Below the pieces are notes generated by a model. It did no database searches. It saw only the letters and a list, made by a program, of their open reading frames with translations, and was not told the DNA's origin. From Chlamydomonas reinhardtii (taxonomy: Eukaryota > Chlorophyta > Chlorophyceae > Chlamydomonadales > Chlamydomonadaceae), in assembly GCF_000002595.2 (NCBI RefSeq), contig NC_057010.1:1568190-1632189 (forward strand): a stretch of 64,000 bases of DNA, given 5' to 3'. Numbering within the stretch: the first letter of the stretch is position 1; each line of letters begins with the position of its first letter. Of this stretch, positions 11,034 through 22,068 are shown one piece after another. The translations under genes and the position numbers were made by a program.

Positions 11034-11990
11034 GCGGCCCGCAAGGTGGGTGCAGGTGGGCGCGCGTGGCGGCGTGGGCAAGGCGCATGCGGGTAGCGGT
11101 TGCAGAGACAGGCCGGACAGATGTGAGGGGCGCCTGCAGCAGCAGCACGGTGGGTGACGGAGGGGGTGCGATGTATGGGAGGTGACATTTTGTACCGTAT
11201 TCCTGTCTGGGCGCTTCAATGCGCTAGAATCAATCCCAGTTTGGGGACAGGTTCGATGTGTCGGGATGTGTGGTGTGCGAGCTATCCCAAGCTCGGCACG
11301 TGCTCAAGTGCTGTGCAGCTCTAGGGCATAAGCTAAGCTCTAGGTGGTGAGAGGCATCTGGCGTCAACTTGCAAATCACTAGGCTTCACGTCAACGGGCA
11401 GTGCAGTGTGGGCGGCTGCCCGGGGCCTTAGCGCTGGTGCCTGTCCGGATACTGACCGCACGTCGCATGCCTCGCTAACCTGTGGGTGCCACGCCACCTG
11501 ATTCCCGCGCTTTCACCTCATGCAGGAGGCACTTCCATCCCAAATGTCTCCTCAGCTGTCGCAGCAGTGCTATGAGGCGTGCAAGAAGAGGAGCGGGACG
11601 GAAGAGGGCAGGTGGACGTGTGAGAATTTGCGTAGAAAGGGCCGCCTCTGTTGCGTCAAAAAATTGTACGTACTAAAGGGTTGCTGTAATGCGACGTGTA
11701 GTTGTACTAGGATGCGGCCTCACGGCCAAAGGTTGGATGCGCTCGAGCGGCCGGGAGTTTGGCGGGTTGACGCGGGGGTGCACGGAGTGCAGCCTCGCCC
11801 GCACTGTAAGCCCCTCCAGACCACGGGAACGTAAACACGGCATTGAAATTAGCAGATATACAAACGGTCATAGCCCTTACGTCACAACGCTTCAAGCGTT
11901 AACAGTCGAAATGCTTCAGAATGTTTTGTTTCGCTGAGTGCCTCCACCGGGCGTTCAGGGACCATAGCTTATTACTTGCAGGTCTCAAGA
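11034..11990. other. Spacer between the 103-aa gene and the NTF2-like gene
   Basis: Probable 3' UTR of the upstream gene plus the promoter of the next. A cysteine-rich open frame at 11520-11834 was noted but has no splice or homology support. Nothing else was seen. Confidence 0.4.
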
Positions 11991-13551
11991 ATGGCCGAGA
12001 GCCCGACGCCGATCGGGCAAACTCCAGCTACTGGAACTTCGCCAGGCCTTTCCCCGGCGCGAACGCCACCGGCCCTCCTTAGCGTTGAAGAACTACTGCA
12101 GAACATTGACTTGCGAAGCCCGATGGCCTCGCAAACCCCTCCCTCGACATCAGGGCGGAGTCAGGGCGGAGCAGGCGTTGCGCCGCGGGCGAGACCTCGC
12201 TACCCCCGGCTGGCAGCAGCTTCCGCGAGCCACCCCCTGCAGGGCATCCAGATGCCACCGGAGGGCGTGCTGCGTGCCGCGGCGCTAGAGGGCAGGCCAG
12301 ACGTGGGGCCACCACCTCGGCTACCCCACCAGTTGAGCCCCGCCCTTCAGGCCGTCTTGCTCGGGTGAGAGTCTGCATGTACTGGGTCGGGGAAGGCGCG
12401 TTACGGGGTGCTACGCTGGGTCTCTACAACAGCGAGGGACGGGACGTGCAGGGACTGCGTTGTCATCATGTATGGAGGCGGATGATCAGGAGAAGCTGGC
12501 TCTAAGCGCCCGCTAACGCCCGCCGTTTCAACTTCCGGGTCTCCCACGCCAAAACCAACCGTTGCACCAACGCCACGCGTAACCCCTCCGGCTGCAAAGC
12601 ATATGCGCTCCACCGCAACTACCTACGCTTCCCACGCAACCCGCCATTCCCACCCCACTCCTCTCCATTCTCACACTTCACGTGCCTCTTCGCAGGTGGC
12701 GCAGCCTGTACGAGCAGTGTCGAAGCCCCAGCTCTTTGCAGGCGCTGGTGGGCGAGTGCTATGCACCCGGGGCGGTGTTTGAGGATGCGCTGGTGTCGGC
12801 GGCTGGGCAGGAGGCGCTTTACCGGCAATTCGCACTGCTGGGGGCGGCGGTGCGGGCAGTGCAGGTGGGAGCCTGGGAGGGAGGGGCTGCGGGGGGGAGA
12901 GGGGGCTGCGATTGTTGAGATAAGGGTCAGGAGGCACGGATGATTGTCATGAACTGGTTTGGGCGTTTAAGGTGCGGGGTCGGGCCCAGGCGAAGCGGCG
13001 GCGGTACCAAAACGGGAGGCTTAAGTTTCGTGCGGCAGGTGAGGGTTGCTGCCATGTGGGTGGACTGGTGGGGAGCCGGCAGTGCTGCCAGGCAGGCTGA
13101 CGCCATTTGCCTGATGGTTGCCGGGCGCGCAGTTTGGGATAGGTCAGCCACCTCCACACTACTCTCCATGCTGGCACGCAGGTGGGCGCCTACTCCCTGT
13201 CAGTGGCACCGCTGGCGCAGCCCGCCGTCGCCATGCGCCCGCCGCCGCCGCCCTCACCCAGCCGCAGCGCCGTCAGTGACAGCGGGGCGAAGCCGTCGCC
13301 GCCGCGACCCGCGTATAGTGCCGGCTCGCCCACAATGACCAGCAGTGCGGCAGCGCGGCAGAGCGCGCAGGCGCAATCAGCGGCAGGGGCAGCGGCAGGG
13401 GGAGTGGCAGGGGCAGCGGGAGTGGGAGCGGTGGCGGCGGAGGTGCCCCTGCACCTGACACGCGTGACGGTGGAGAACGTGCAGTGCTTTGTGGTGGCGC
13501 TGCCGCCGCTGGTGTCGTGGCTGCTGGGCGGCGGCGAGGAGGTCAGCGTGC

Positions 13552-13640
<89 letters not shown>

Positions 13641-14200
13641 CGATACAGGCCCGCATTTGAGGGCGCATCGAGCACGAGTATCGTATGACGAGGCGAGGCG
13701 AGGCACGGCACAAGGGATACCGGGGCCAAAGGCGGTACAGCACTGGGGACCTGCTCTTTGCCAACCTTTGGAGTGGCCTGCTCATGCAGTTGTTTGTATC
13801 GCACGGCTGACTCAGCGCCACCCTGCTCGTGCAGATTCCGCTGTACGTCACGAGTGTGCTGTTGGTCGCGTCGGACGCACCGCTGGCGCACGACGGTGCG
13901 GGCGGCGCTGACACCACAGCCAGCCGCCTGGCAAGCGCCGCTGCGGCCCTGGGTGAATCCCTGTCACAGCCGTCCTCTGCCCTCTCCGCTTCCTCTGGTG
14001 GAGCCGGAGGCAGCGGCGTGGACCCGCTGGCGACGGCCTCGGGCATGCCCCCCTATGGCGGCGGCGTGACACACTGGCGCATCCTGCACCATCTGGATCG
14101 CTGGCACAACGTGCCGCTGGTGTGGTGGGTGCTGCGTCGGGCAGCGGCGCGCGCGGTGGATGCCGTGCTGGTGCCGCTGCTGCTGAGGAGGCAGGGCTAG
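11991..14200 (+). CDS. NTF2-like (SnoaL-like) domain protein of unknown function
   Basis: Exons 11991-12364, 12696-12864, 13182-13553 and 13835-14200 join in phase to give 426 residues. The first ~125 residues are Pro/Ser/Thr-rich and probably disordered. Exon 2 (RSLYEQCRSPSS, YAPGAVFEDALVSAAGQEAL) has the NTF2-like pattern in which a short helix precedes a chain that acquires a 'damaged or lost' cone fold. LHLTRVTVENVQCFVVALPP and THWRILHHLDRWHNVPLVWW are the later strands; the closing HxDRWHNVPL signature is common to a family of plant and algal proteins with no proven activity. A ~60-residue Pro/Ala/Gly linker and a ~45-residue Ser/Ala linker interrupt the fold. The donor of intron 3 is the first GT of a (GT)n tract. 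Convergent with the SDR gene. Confidence 0.8.
13554..13640 (+). repeat. (GT)n microsatellite starting at a splice donor
   Basis: About 40 GT dinucleotides follow directly after GTGCAG, the end of exon 3 of the NTF2-like gene. Every repeat unit could in principle serve as a GT donor, but only the first keeps the upstream frame without adding repeat-coded residues. Confidence 0.9.
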
Positions 14201-16029
14201 GCTACACGGCAGGACCGGGGGGGGGCTTGGAGCAGCATAGGTTGCGTCTGGAGGGCTGATGCGACTCTGCCAGTAGCGCAGATGTTGGGGTGTGCTGATG
14301 CGTGCAGCAAGTGGAGCACGGTGAAAGGGTGTAGCGAGGCAAATGGCAGAGCTGTGCATGTACCAATGTATAGCTGATTGGCAGTGCGCACGTGCAGTGA
14401 GCGGCTTGTGGGGACGTAGTGGCGGTTTACTTTTTGGCGGCGCGGCCGGTCCGTTCTCATCCATAGAGAACTCACATGAAGAGTTTGAGAAGAAGTAAGT
14501 TATGAGTGCGGGTGAAGGCCAAACCCAACAGGCGTTGGTCTCGGGGTGCTTTGATTCATTGCATTGACCGGTGGTTTGCTTTGGGCGGTGTGTGCAGCAG
14601 GCTTGCAGGGAGGCATGTGCGACCATATGCATGTGCTGCCGGGAGCGACTTACGTGCCAAGTACTGTACTTGCACGTCAAGCATGCATTTGTTTTTGATA
14701 ACCCAGACGGGGACCTCATGTCTTTCAGTAGTATGCTTCGCATCGTGACTTGATTGCTGCGTCGGTTTGGCACTGTTGGCAGGTTCCATCAGTGCACGTG
14801 CTGGCGGCGTAGTTCAATACTGTAGTGGTAGATGAACAAGCCAACGGGAGGAGCCAATAAGGTGCTGGGCGGTGCCGGTCAAGGTCAAGCACTGCGCTGC
14901 TGGTGAGGAATGCCTGTCTCTCGGGGTTGGTCGCACGCCTGGTGACGTAGATTTTATCTTCAGTGGTTTGACAAGGGGCGTATATTGTCGATGCCAGTAC
15001 TCGGTGGCTTTCGCCCACGCACTGGATTGGAGCATCGGGCCATCAGGCCCTCGTCCGAGTCAAAGCGTCATTGCCGTTTTAGGATGTACAGGTGCACGAC
15101 TGCTGTGGCCCGTGGGCACTGCTGTTACTCGGTTGCCTCCTTGCCGGTAGTGTAAACAGCGTTTTGGAGGTGCTCTTCCCTCAAGGCCGACTCATCTTCT
15201 GTTCCTTCCACCGCTCACAGAGACACAAACAGCGGCATTTACAGGAGCGCTAACAAGGAGGTGGCTGCCTTAGAGAGGCAGGAAAAGGGCTGAGCCCTCC
15301 CCTCCCGGGTCGTTATCAACCCAGCCACCTTGACGCGGGCGCCTACTAAGCACACGCAAATTGCACACGCCTCTATGTTGGGGGCCTTTGGCATCCCCGC
15401 AAATCCGGACGTGGCACATGAGATGGAAACCAGACATAACACAGCACACATCCAACTGCTCGACTCTGTCGCTGTCACGCACTTCATTCGTTTACTTAAT
15501 GATACTTAACGATCCCCAGGGTGCTGCCTCGGGCGCTATCGGTCTCCCACACCCCACACAGCAGTGGCCAGGAAGCCTGTGCGGCGACCCGGTGTCCCCT
15601 ACAACTGCGTCCGGCGTGGATTGCCACACACCAACCACAGACAGCGGAACCTGGGCTACCAGGAAAATGCCCGGGAGCGCTCAAAATTCGCAGATTATAG
15701 GCCGCCGTCCTCCATTGCCGGGCCCTGATGCCCCGTAACGCTACAAGTATGTTTTGGATATCCTACTACGTGATGCCGTACACATACTGCTCTCGCTCAT
15801 GCCCACGCGAGATGAATGCCTCGGATCACATAGATAGTGCGCGCCGAGCCAGGGACAAGAGTCACATGCTCATAGCATGGCTAGGGACGCAGACGCAGGC
15901 AATTACGGTATGCGTTATGCACTTCGGACTGTGCCGGCATGTAAAGCCACTCTGCTTCGCGCCCCCACCCAGCAGCCGCTGCCATGCCGTGGGTTGACAT
16001 TTCCTCTCTCGTTCTCCTCTGTGCCATCT
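14201..16029. other. Convergent 3' spacer, NTF2-like gene / SDR gene
   Basis: 1.8 kb between two converging stop codons. A plus-strand TGTAA near 15149 and a minus-strand TGTAA (TTACA at 15239-15243) could end the two transcripts. Open frames here lack motifs. No repeat was identified. Confidence 0.4.
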
Positions 16030-19000
16030 TCACTTCATCTTGATCTGTTTCTTGGCCTCCATGTCCTGAAGGGACGGGGCGAGGCAGGTAAAAGCACATG
16101 GTGATAAGGGCACATTGTACCGAGCAGAACCTTGCATGCAGGGATGCCCAGGCGTGCCGGCTTGCGGTCCACCCTAAAACCGCACGCCAGCCTCACAACA
16201 GCCCCTTCCATCATCCGTTGGCACTGCCAAGGCACCTCAGACTGCACGCAATGCCGGACCTACCACGTCCGCAGACACGCACGCCGTTACAGCTCCGGTT
16301 CCACACACCCACGCTCGCATACCGTACTGTCCTTCGTATCTGTCTTGTTCCTGCTTTGTAGCAAACGGGCCGTGACTCACCAGGATCATATCGCGCCACG
16401 TGTCCACTTCCGGCAGCCAGCCGGGCAGCCCCAGGTCAGACAGCGTGCGGCGCGTGTCGAAGTCGGGTGCAGGGCCCCACAGCGCGCGCAGCATGTCACG
16501 CCCGATGCCCAGCAGCGGGCCCAACAGCCACACCAGCCTGCGTGGCACGGCAGGCAGGAACCGGCGCACCAGCAAGAGAGTTAGCAGCGACAACAGCCGC
16601 AGCAGGACTACTACAGTACGGAAGGGGTTTGGATTGAGGGGCCAATAGCACAGATGCGAACGAGCAGAGATCTGGTGCGCGCGCACACCAATGAACACGA
16701 GTACTTCAGGTGTACAGCGGCGGCCAAACAACTTTACAACCGACAGGCATGGCAAGTGAACGCACTCACTTACCAGTATGGTGCCAGGCTCCGTGCGGGC
16801 CAAAACTTGGGAAACACCGACGCAACCACTGCGGTGCGCATTCCGGCACGTCGGTGCGGTTGCGCACCTCCAATCAGTGTATAAGAATGGCTGACCACGT
16901 GGGCAGGCAGTCAGACTAATCTTATCAGGCAGATGCGCGACATGCAGACGTGTGTGCTGCTGTCGACTTGCCGTGCGTAACGTTGAAGAAGTTGGTGGAC
17001 TTGGCGTGCGCGATATACCTGCAGCAGCAAAACCACCACAGGAGCAGCGGCAGGACAGCCCACAATCCCGGCGACACATGTGGGTATCGTGCGGGCATGC
17101 AGCATGCCCGGGCGTGATTGAGTACGGTAGGTCACAACCACGCAGAGGCACGGCGGGTTGTCTGTGCCGGTAGTTGGCAGCCAAGTGTGCGATGGCCCAC
17201 TTACGGTGTCTCTTTCACCATACGTCATGCTGGCCAGTGGCATACCTGGGTAGCAGCATGCATAAGGCACTTATCCCAACGCACCTGCCCTTGGCTGCGG
17301 GTGTGACCATGGCCAGGCAGTGCAGGGCTGCCACGTCCCGCACATCCACCAGCGCCAGGCCGATGTCGCCAGCTGCAGGCCACATCAAGCCCGGCCTGTT
17401 CGTAGAACGGCCAAGAGTGGAGTCCTCGAGTCAGCGAACTCGCTGCGTGTGGCGCGGCCTTGCGCGCCGCATTCGTGCCATACACGAGACCTCCCATGAC
17501 CCACCACAAGATGTCGCGCACTGCGCCCACACTGCACCAGGTGGGAAAGGGGCGGGAACAAGGCAGCGTGTTACGGGGCTCGTGTTAGTACTGCCACACC
17601 TGTGACACAGATAGCTGGGGCCCACACAGACCTACTAAACGTCCAGCCGGGGGGTGGCTCAAGATTGGGAGTACAGTACTCACCTCTCGCTGCTGTCGCA
17701 CGCAAGCACCGTTGGGCCCATCACGATGGATGGGCACACCTGCAGCAGTAGCGATAGCAACGTGACCAAACGTTATGATAACACTACGGTACTAGCAGCT
17801 TTATGGATGCCGCCACGCGCAATGGCGGACCAGGCGGTGACGCGCATGCTGTGGCGGCTCCAGGAAGTGGCTTGGAGCCTGTACACAGTCTCCGTACGTC
17901 ACATACGGTACACAACCACGTCAGCGCACAAACGCTGCTGCAACATGAGGTACACGCACGCAGCACACGCACCGTGATCAGGTCCCAGCGGCTCTGCTGG
18001 CCCGCAAGCTCCCAGGCGCGCTTCTCCGACAAAGTCTTGCCGCGCGCGTACGGCTGCAGAAGTGCGGCGGCGGTGGTGCACGGATGACGCCAAGTTGTGG
18101 CCATCAAAATGTGACAGGTGGGAAGGGTTCCGCGCATTCGCTACGTCGGCCTTAGGCCGCGGCCGCCGTACCCAAACAACATCGCACGCCATTACCGCTG
18201 TGAGCTGCGGCTCCCTACCGCACGCTCCCCACGCACGCACAATGAAGTCCTCGGTGGCAGTGGTGTTCCAGTCATGCTCCGTGTAAAGCAGCACGCTGCC
18301 GTCCGCGGGCTTGGGCTTGTCACTGGCGGTGGTGCAGATGGCGGAGATGGAGGAAGTCATGACCACACGCTTAACGGACGGCGCGCGGTTGACGGCGCCT
18401 GGTGGGGCGCAGGGCCGAAGGGCCGGTAATCACAACGCTTGGGATGGGCACGGCGAGCGTGGCAAACAATTCTCATGCACCGAAACGCCCAACGCAGTAC
18501 ATTACGGACTCACTCAGCACGTTATCCACGCCTGCCAGCATGGGGTCAATGAGTTTGGGCTTGCCCTCGCCTGGCTTCACCTGCAGCAACAGGAGCGGGA
18601 AGCGGAGAAGGCACGCACACGCCACCACACGTGTGCGGCGTCAGGCAGGTAGGACAGGGGAGCATGCCAACCCGCCGCGACTGGACAACCACAAGACGAG
18701 GCACAGCACGTTGCGGCATGCGCGGCAGCGTTTCTACCCGCGCCACGGCGGCACCTTGCCCAGCGTCACGGGGGCTGCCATGTGGATGACGTAGTCGCAT
18801 CCCTTCACTGCTTCATCAAAGCTGCCGACATGCGTTAGGTCTGCCTTGTAGAACCTGATCCGCAGGACATTAAAAGGGCGGCGCTCCCGTTGGCATTAAG
18901 CCGTCCCAGTTTGTTTTGGCCGGGTGGCCCCAGCCTAAGTTCCTTTGGACCTAGACACGACTACCCCGCATCTGTTCGCCTGCACGAGTCATGGCAGCAC

Positions 19001-19563
19001 TCCAGAAGAACTGTGGTTCCCAACCCCTAGGCCACACACTGGCGCAAGCTGTGTGTCCGGGAGCCCTCCCACCAGGCCAAGGCTCAGCCCGTCGGCCCCA
19101 CTTACTTGAGCCGCTTGTCTGCGCCTGGCAGTGCCACCAGGCGTGCAAGCAGTTCTGTGTTCCCTGGATCCCTACGTCGCCGGTGAAGGCACACGGCAGA
19201 TCAGGTACGAGATACGGGAGCGGTGGGCGGCGGGCTGCTGCGGTCCTTGCCGGCAGCTGACCCCGCACGGCCGCACCCAAGCAAGGGGCCTAGCCCCGGC
19301 CCTTACCCTTGCACCTATGGCGGAGGTTGCTAGACGCCAGCATCCACATCCTGCAATACGTCCGAAGCCTTTCCTGCCGTACGCCTACCTCCTGCCCCCG
19401 CATCTGCCCCTCACCGGCACGTGGCGTGCACCGTGTGGCCAGCCCTCAGCAGCCGCTCGATCGTCGGCCCGGCGATGTATCCGGTGCAACCGGTCACCAG
19501 GACCGTGCTACTCGGGTGTTTGGTCTCGAGGGGCAGGAGGGGCACAACACTCGTCGCGGCCAT
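16030..19563 (-). CDS. Extended short-chain dehydrogenase, dihydroflavonol-4-reductase / cinnamoyl-CoA-reductase type
   Basis: NAD(P)H-dependent oxidoreductase of the extended SDR class; substrate unknown. The start is MAATSVVPLLPLETKHPSS at 19563, followed by the Rossmann motif VTGCTGYIAG. Clear exons in phase are 19563-19415, 19171-19106, 18854-18755, 18580-18514, 18398-18241, 18053-17973 and 17739-17684; later ones begin at 17531, 17372 (to 17285) and 17018, then a long exon ending at 16381, and 16065-16030. Diagnostic pieces are RDPGN...LPGADKRLK, DYVIHMAAPV, VKRVVMTSSISAI, the catalytic YARGK (YxxxK), SIVMGPTV, LVDVRDVAALHCLAM and FDTRRTLSDLGLPGW. It ends EAKKQIKMK. The exact borders of exons 8 and 10 and the start of the long exon are unresolved. 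The C-terminal exon encodes a hydrophobic stretch (VVVLLRLLSLLTLLLV) that could be a membrane segment or read-through into intron. Proteins of this family are often annotated as flavonoid enzymes, but algae mostly lack that pathway. Confidence 0.87.
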
Positions 19564-19929
19564 GCTGTACCGCTGTAATGCGCGACAATACTTTGATCTC
19601 TGCTTGGTTTAAACGTTCAGCATAGCCACGAAAGAGCGCGACAAATTCGCGCAAACACTTGGTTCTTTGGTGCTATTCTTTCTATCATTACCTTGATTAT
19701 GGATAGGCTAAACAATGATGTTGTTGGCAAGGTCTGTTTGTTTGTGACGATCATCGCTCATCGGTACCCACGTGATCACCCGCGCTTCGCCCCTCTTCGA
19801 ATCGTCATGGAGAGTTCGTGGCATGGCATACGCGATTTGATTGAAGTATGCATGGCTGGTCCAGTCCGGAGAGAGTAACCAACGCAGCGAGAGTTTAGGG
19901 ATGGGTGGTGGGCGGGGAGGGGCGGGGAG
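19564..19929. other. 5' flank of the SDR gene
   Basis: Promoter side of the minus-strand SDR, with a moderately AT-rich stretch at 19640-19740. The G-rich run at 19905-19929 borders the inverted-repeat element. No gene seen. Confidence 0.4.
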
Positions 19930-20831
19930 TTTAGCCGGACGTTACGGCATGACGACTCACGGCGTGACGCTGAACTTGTGACGATCGCCGTTTTAATTCG
20001 GGGGACCTATAGGCATTTGTTAACTCATAATCGTTTTAAATCGCTCCGGATCTATAGCGAGCTGGGTGCGGGCGACCATCGCGCTCGAGCTGCAACTCGC
20101 CCGGGCACCTGCAAAGCTCGGCGAGCACCATCGTTAAATACTTCGTACCATTCTATCTCTGCACCTAAACGTGTGCAGCTGAGTCCGCGCGCGGCCCCTC
20201 GCTGCTGATGCCGGGGGCGCCCCCCGCGCCTGTCCCCGCCTCCCCTCCACGGATTCCGGCGCGCCCGGGGGTTGGTAATGGGTGCTAATGCGTGTGGCAG
20301 CACGGCGTACATTTGCCAGTTGCATCTGGAATGCTCAGGGCTGGCCTGCTCTGCCCTAGCCTGGCCCTGCCCTTGCACAGGGCACCCCTGCTGCAGTCAC
20401 TTGCTGCGGCTAAGCACGGCTGCAACCCGTGGGGGGCGCTGCCGATTGACACGAATGCAAGAGATCGGAGGCCCGGCACCCATTACCAACCCCCGGGCGC
20501 GCCGGAATCCGTGGAGGGGAGGCGGGGACAGGCGCGGGGGGCGCCCCCGGCATCGGCAGCGAGGGGCCGCGCGCGGACTCAGCTGCACGCGTTTAGGTGC
20601 AGAGATAGAATGGTACGAAGTATTTAACGATGGTGCTCGCCGAGCTTTGCAGGTGCCCGGGCGAGTTGCAGCTCGAGCGCGATGGTCGCCCGCACCCAGC
20701 TCGCTATAGATCCGGAGCGATTTAAAACGATTATGAGTTAACAAATGCCTATAGGTCCCCCGAATTAAAACGGCGATCGTCACAAGTTCAGCGTCACGCC
20801 GTGAGTCGTCATGCCGTGACGTCCGGCTGGG
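19930..20831. mobile_element. Long terminal-inverted-repeat DNA transposon, non-autonomous, Mutator-like candidate
   Basis: Two arms, 19933-20285 and 20475-20828 (about 353 bp each), are almost perfect reverse complements with only a few mismatches and surround a unique core of about 190 bp. Outer ends read AGCCGGACGT...; the inner ends read GGTTGGTAATGGGTGC and its complement. The 9-mer GGCGGGGAG occurs on both sides (19921-19929 and 20832-20840), which would fit the 9-bp target duplication of Mutator-like elements, though the flank is itself G-rich and repetitive. No transposase is encoded. The near identity of the arms suggests a recent insertion or gene conversion between arms. A simple palindromic duplication is the alternative. 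Confidence 0.75.
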
Positions 20832-20840
20832 GGCGGGGAG

Positions 20841-22068
20841 GGGAACCGGCCACACGCAAGCACTGCCGTGCCAACGCTGTGGACAGTTGCAATGATTGCG
20901 AAATTCGGGTCATATTTAGAGTCAATCGTCCCTGGAACCTGCTGGAACACGTTGCTGAATCAAGGTTCGCCGTTGTGTGCGTGTGCAAGCGAGCCTGACG
21001 CCACATGAAATGACTTTGACTTCCATACGTTCAGCCTTGCAGTCAACCTTGTTGTAAGCGCCGCACTGACACATCGGAGCGCGTCGTGACGGCGTATTAT
21101 AATAGCAGCAGGCCATTACTGCAATAGTCGTCTCTACCATATGATTATACAGCGGTGTCGCGTTATTCAAATCGTCAAATTGAACGAACAAAGGGGGCGC
21201 ATGACAGGCATGTGCGCGTCGCTACGCGCAGGCACATGAGATACAAAATAGCAACTGACATCACCAAGTACTCTAACAAATACAAACATGAAGTGTACTC
21301 CAAGAAACGACCAAGCGCTGAAAGACTCAAGAGAATGTTGCACAAACTAGTTTGGAAATGTCGAATGCTCCCGTAACGCCCTAGTTTGGCGCTAAGATGA
21401 CAGACACCGGTGACACAAGACTGCAGTGAGTAATTCGTAAGCAGGCGGGGCGGCGTCCTGCGTGTGTCAGAGGTTTATAGGCAGCGCCCGTCTGGGCCGG
21501 GCCTAGTCCTGCGGGGTGCGGGGCAGGCTTGGGTTGTGTACAATTTTGAGTGGACTAAGGATCGCAGGAGCAGAAGCATGCCTAACTCTTTTCCTGGCGG
21601 GCTCGGCGCAAAAGTCGACTGCGATAGCATACGCACGGCAACCGATTATTGCTGTTGGAGAACTGTGCATTTGGATGGATTGTTAACGGCAAGGAGAGCG
21701 ACAAGCGCGACGGGTTATGGCGTGTGTGGATGCGTTGGGAGCTGTGCGTTCCCGTGGGGTGTCCCTCAAGGCTTGCCTCAAGGTGTCCCCGCGGGCAATC
21801 GGCCCGGCAGGTTCAGCGGGTGTCCTTAGGCATCTGCGGAAGACTTGCTCACGCCTACAGTAATGTTCATTGACACGACCAAACGATGCGTTTGCTGCGC
21901 TTTTCGACCATGAGCACGCGTGCAGTTCACTCGTCCTCTTGCCCAGCTGCTGGCGGGCTTCCGCCGACGATCACCTGACGTCGGGCCCAATCTACACACC
22001 GGCACATGTTCTTGTTGCCGCACCCCACAGGCAACTCCTGGACGCCAAGATGCTGTAATGGGGCTGAG
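20841..22068. other. 5' flank of the giant kinase
   Basis: Holds the likely promoter and 5' UTR of the kinase. The segment 21000-21380 is clearly poorer in GC than its surroundings and contains a 73-codon basic open frame (21155-21376) that I do not call. An upstream non-coding exon is possible but not visible. Confidence 0.4.

Noticed and set aside
11520-11834. Cysteine-rich 104-codon frame
   Set aside because: No splice-supported continuation, no family pattern, and it lies in a 3' UTR-like stretch.
12960-13040. Extra exon (AKRRRYQNGRLKF) in the NTF2-like gene
   Set aside because: Has AG and GT borders, but including it breaks the phase into the next exon at 13182.
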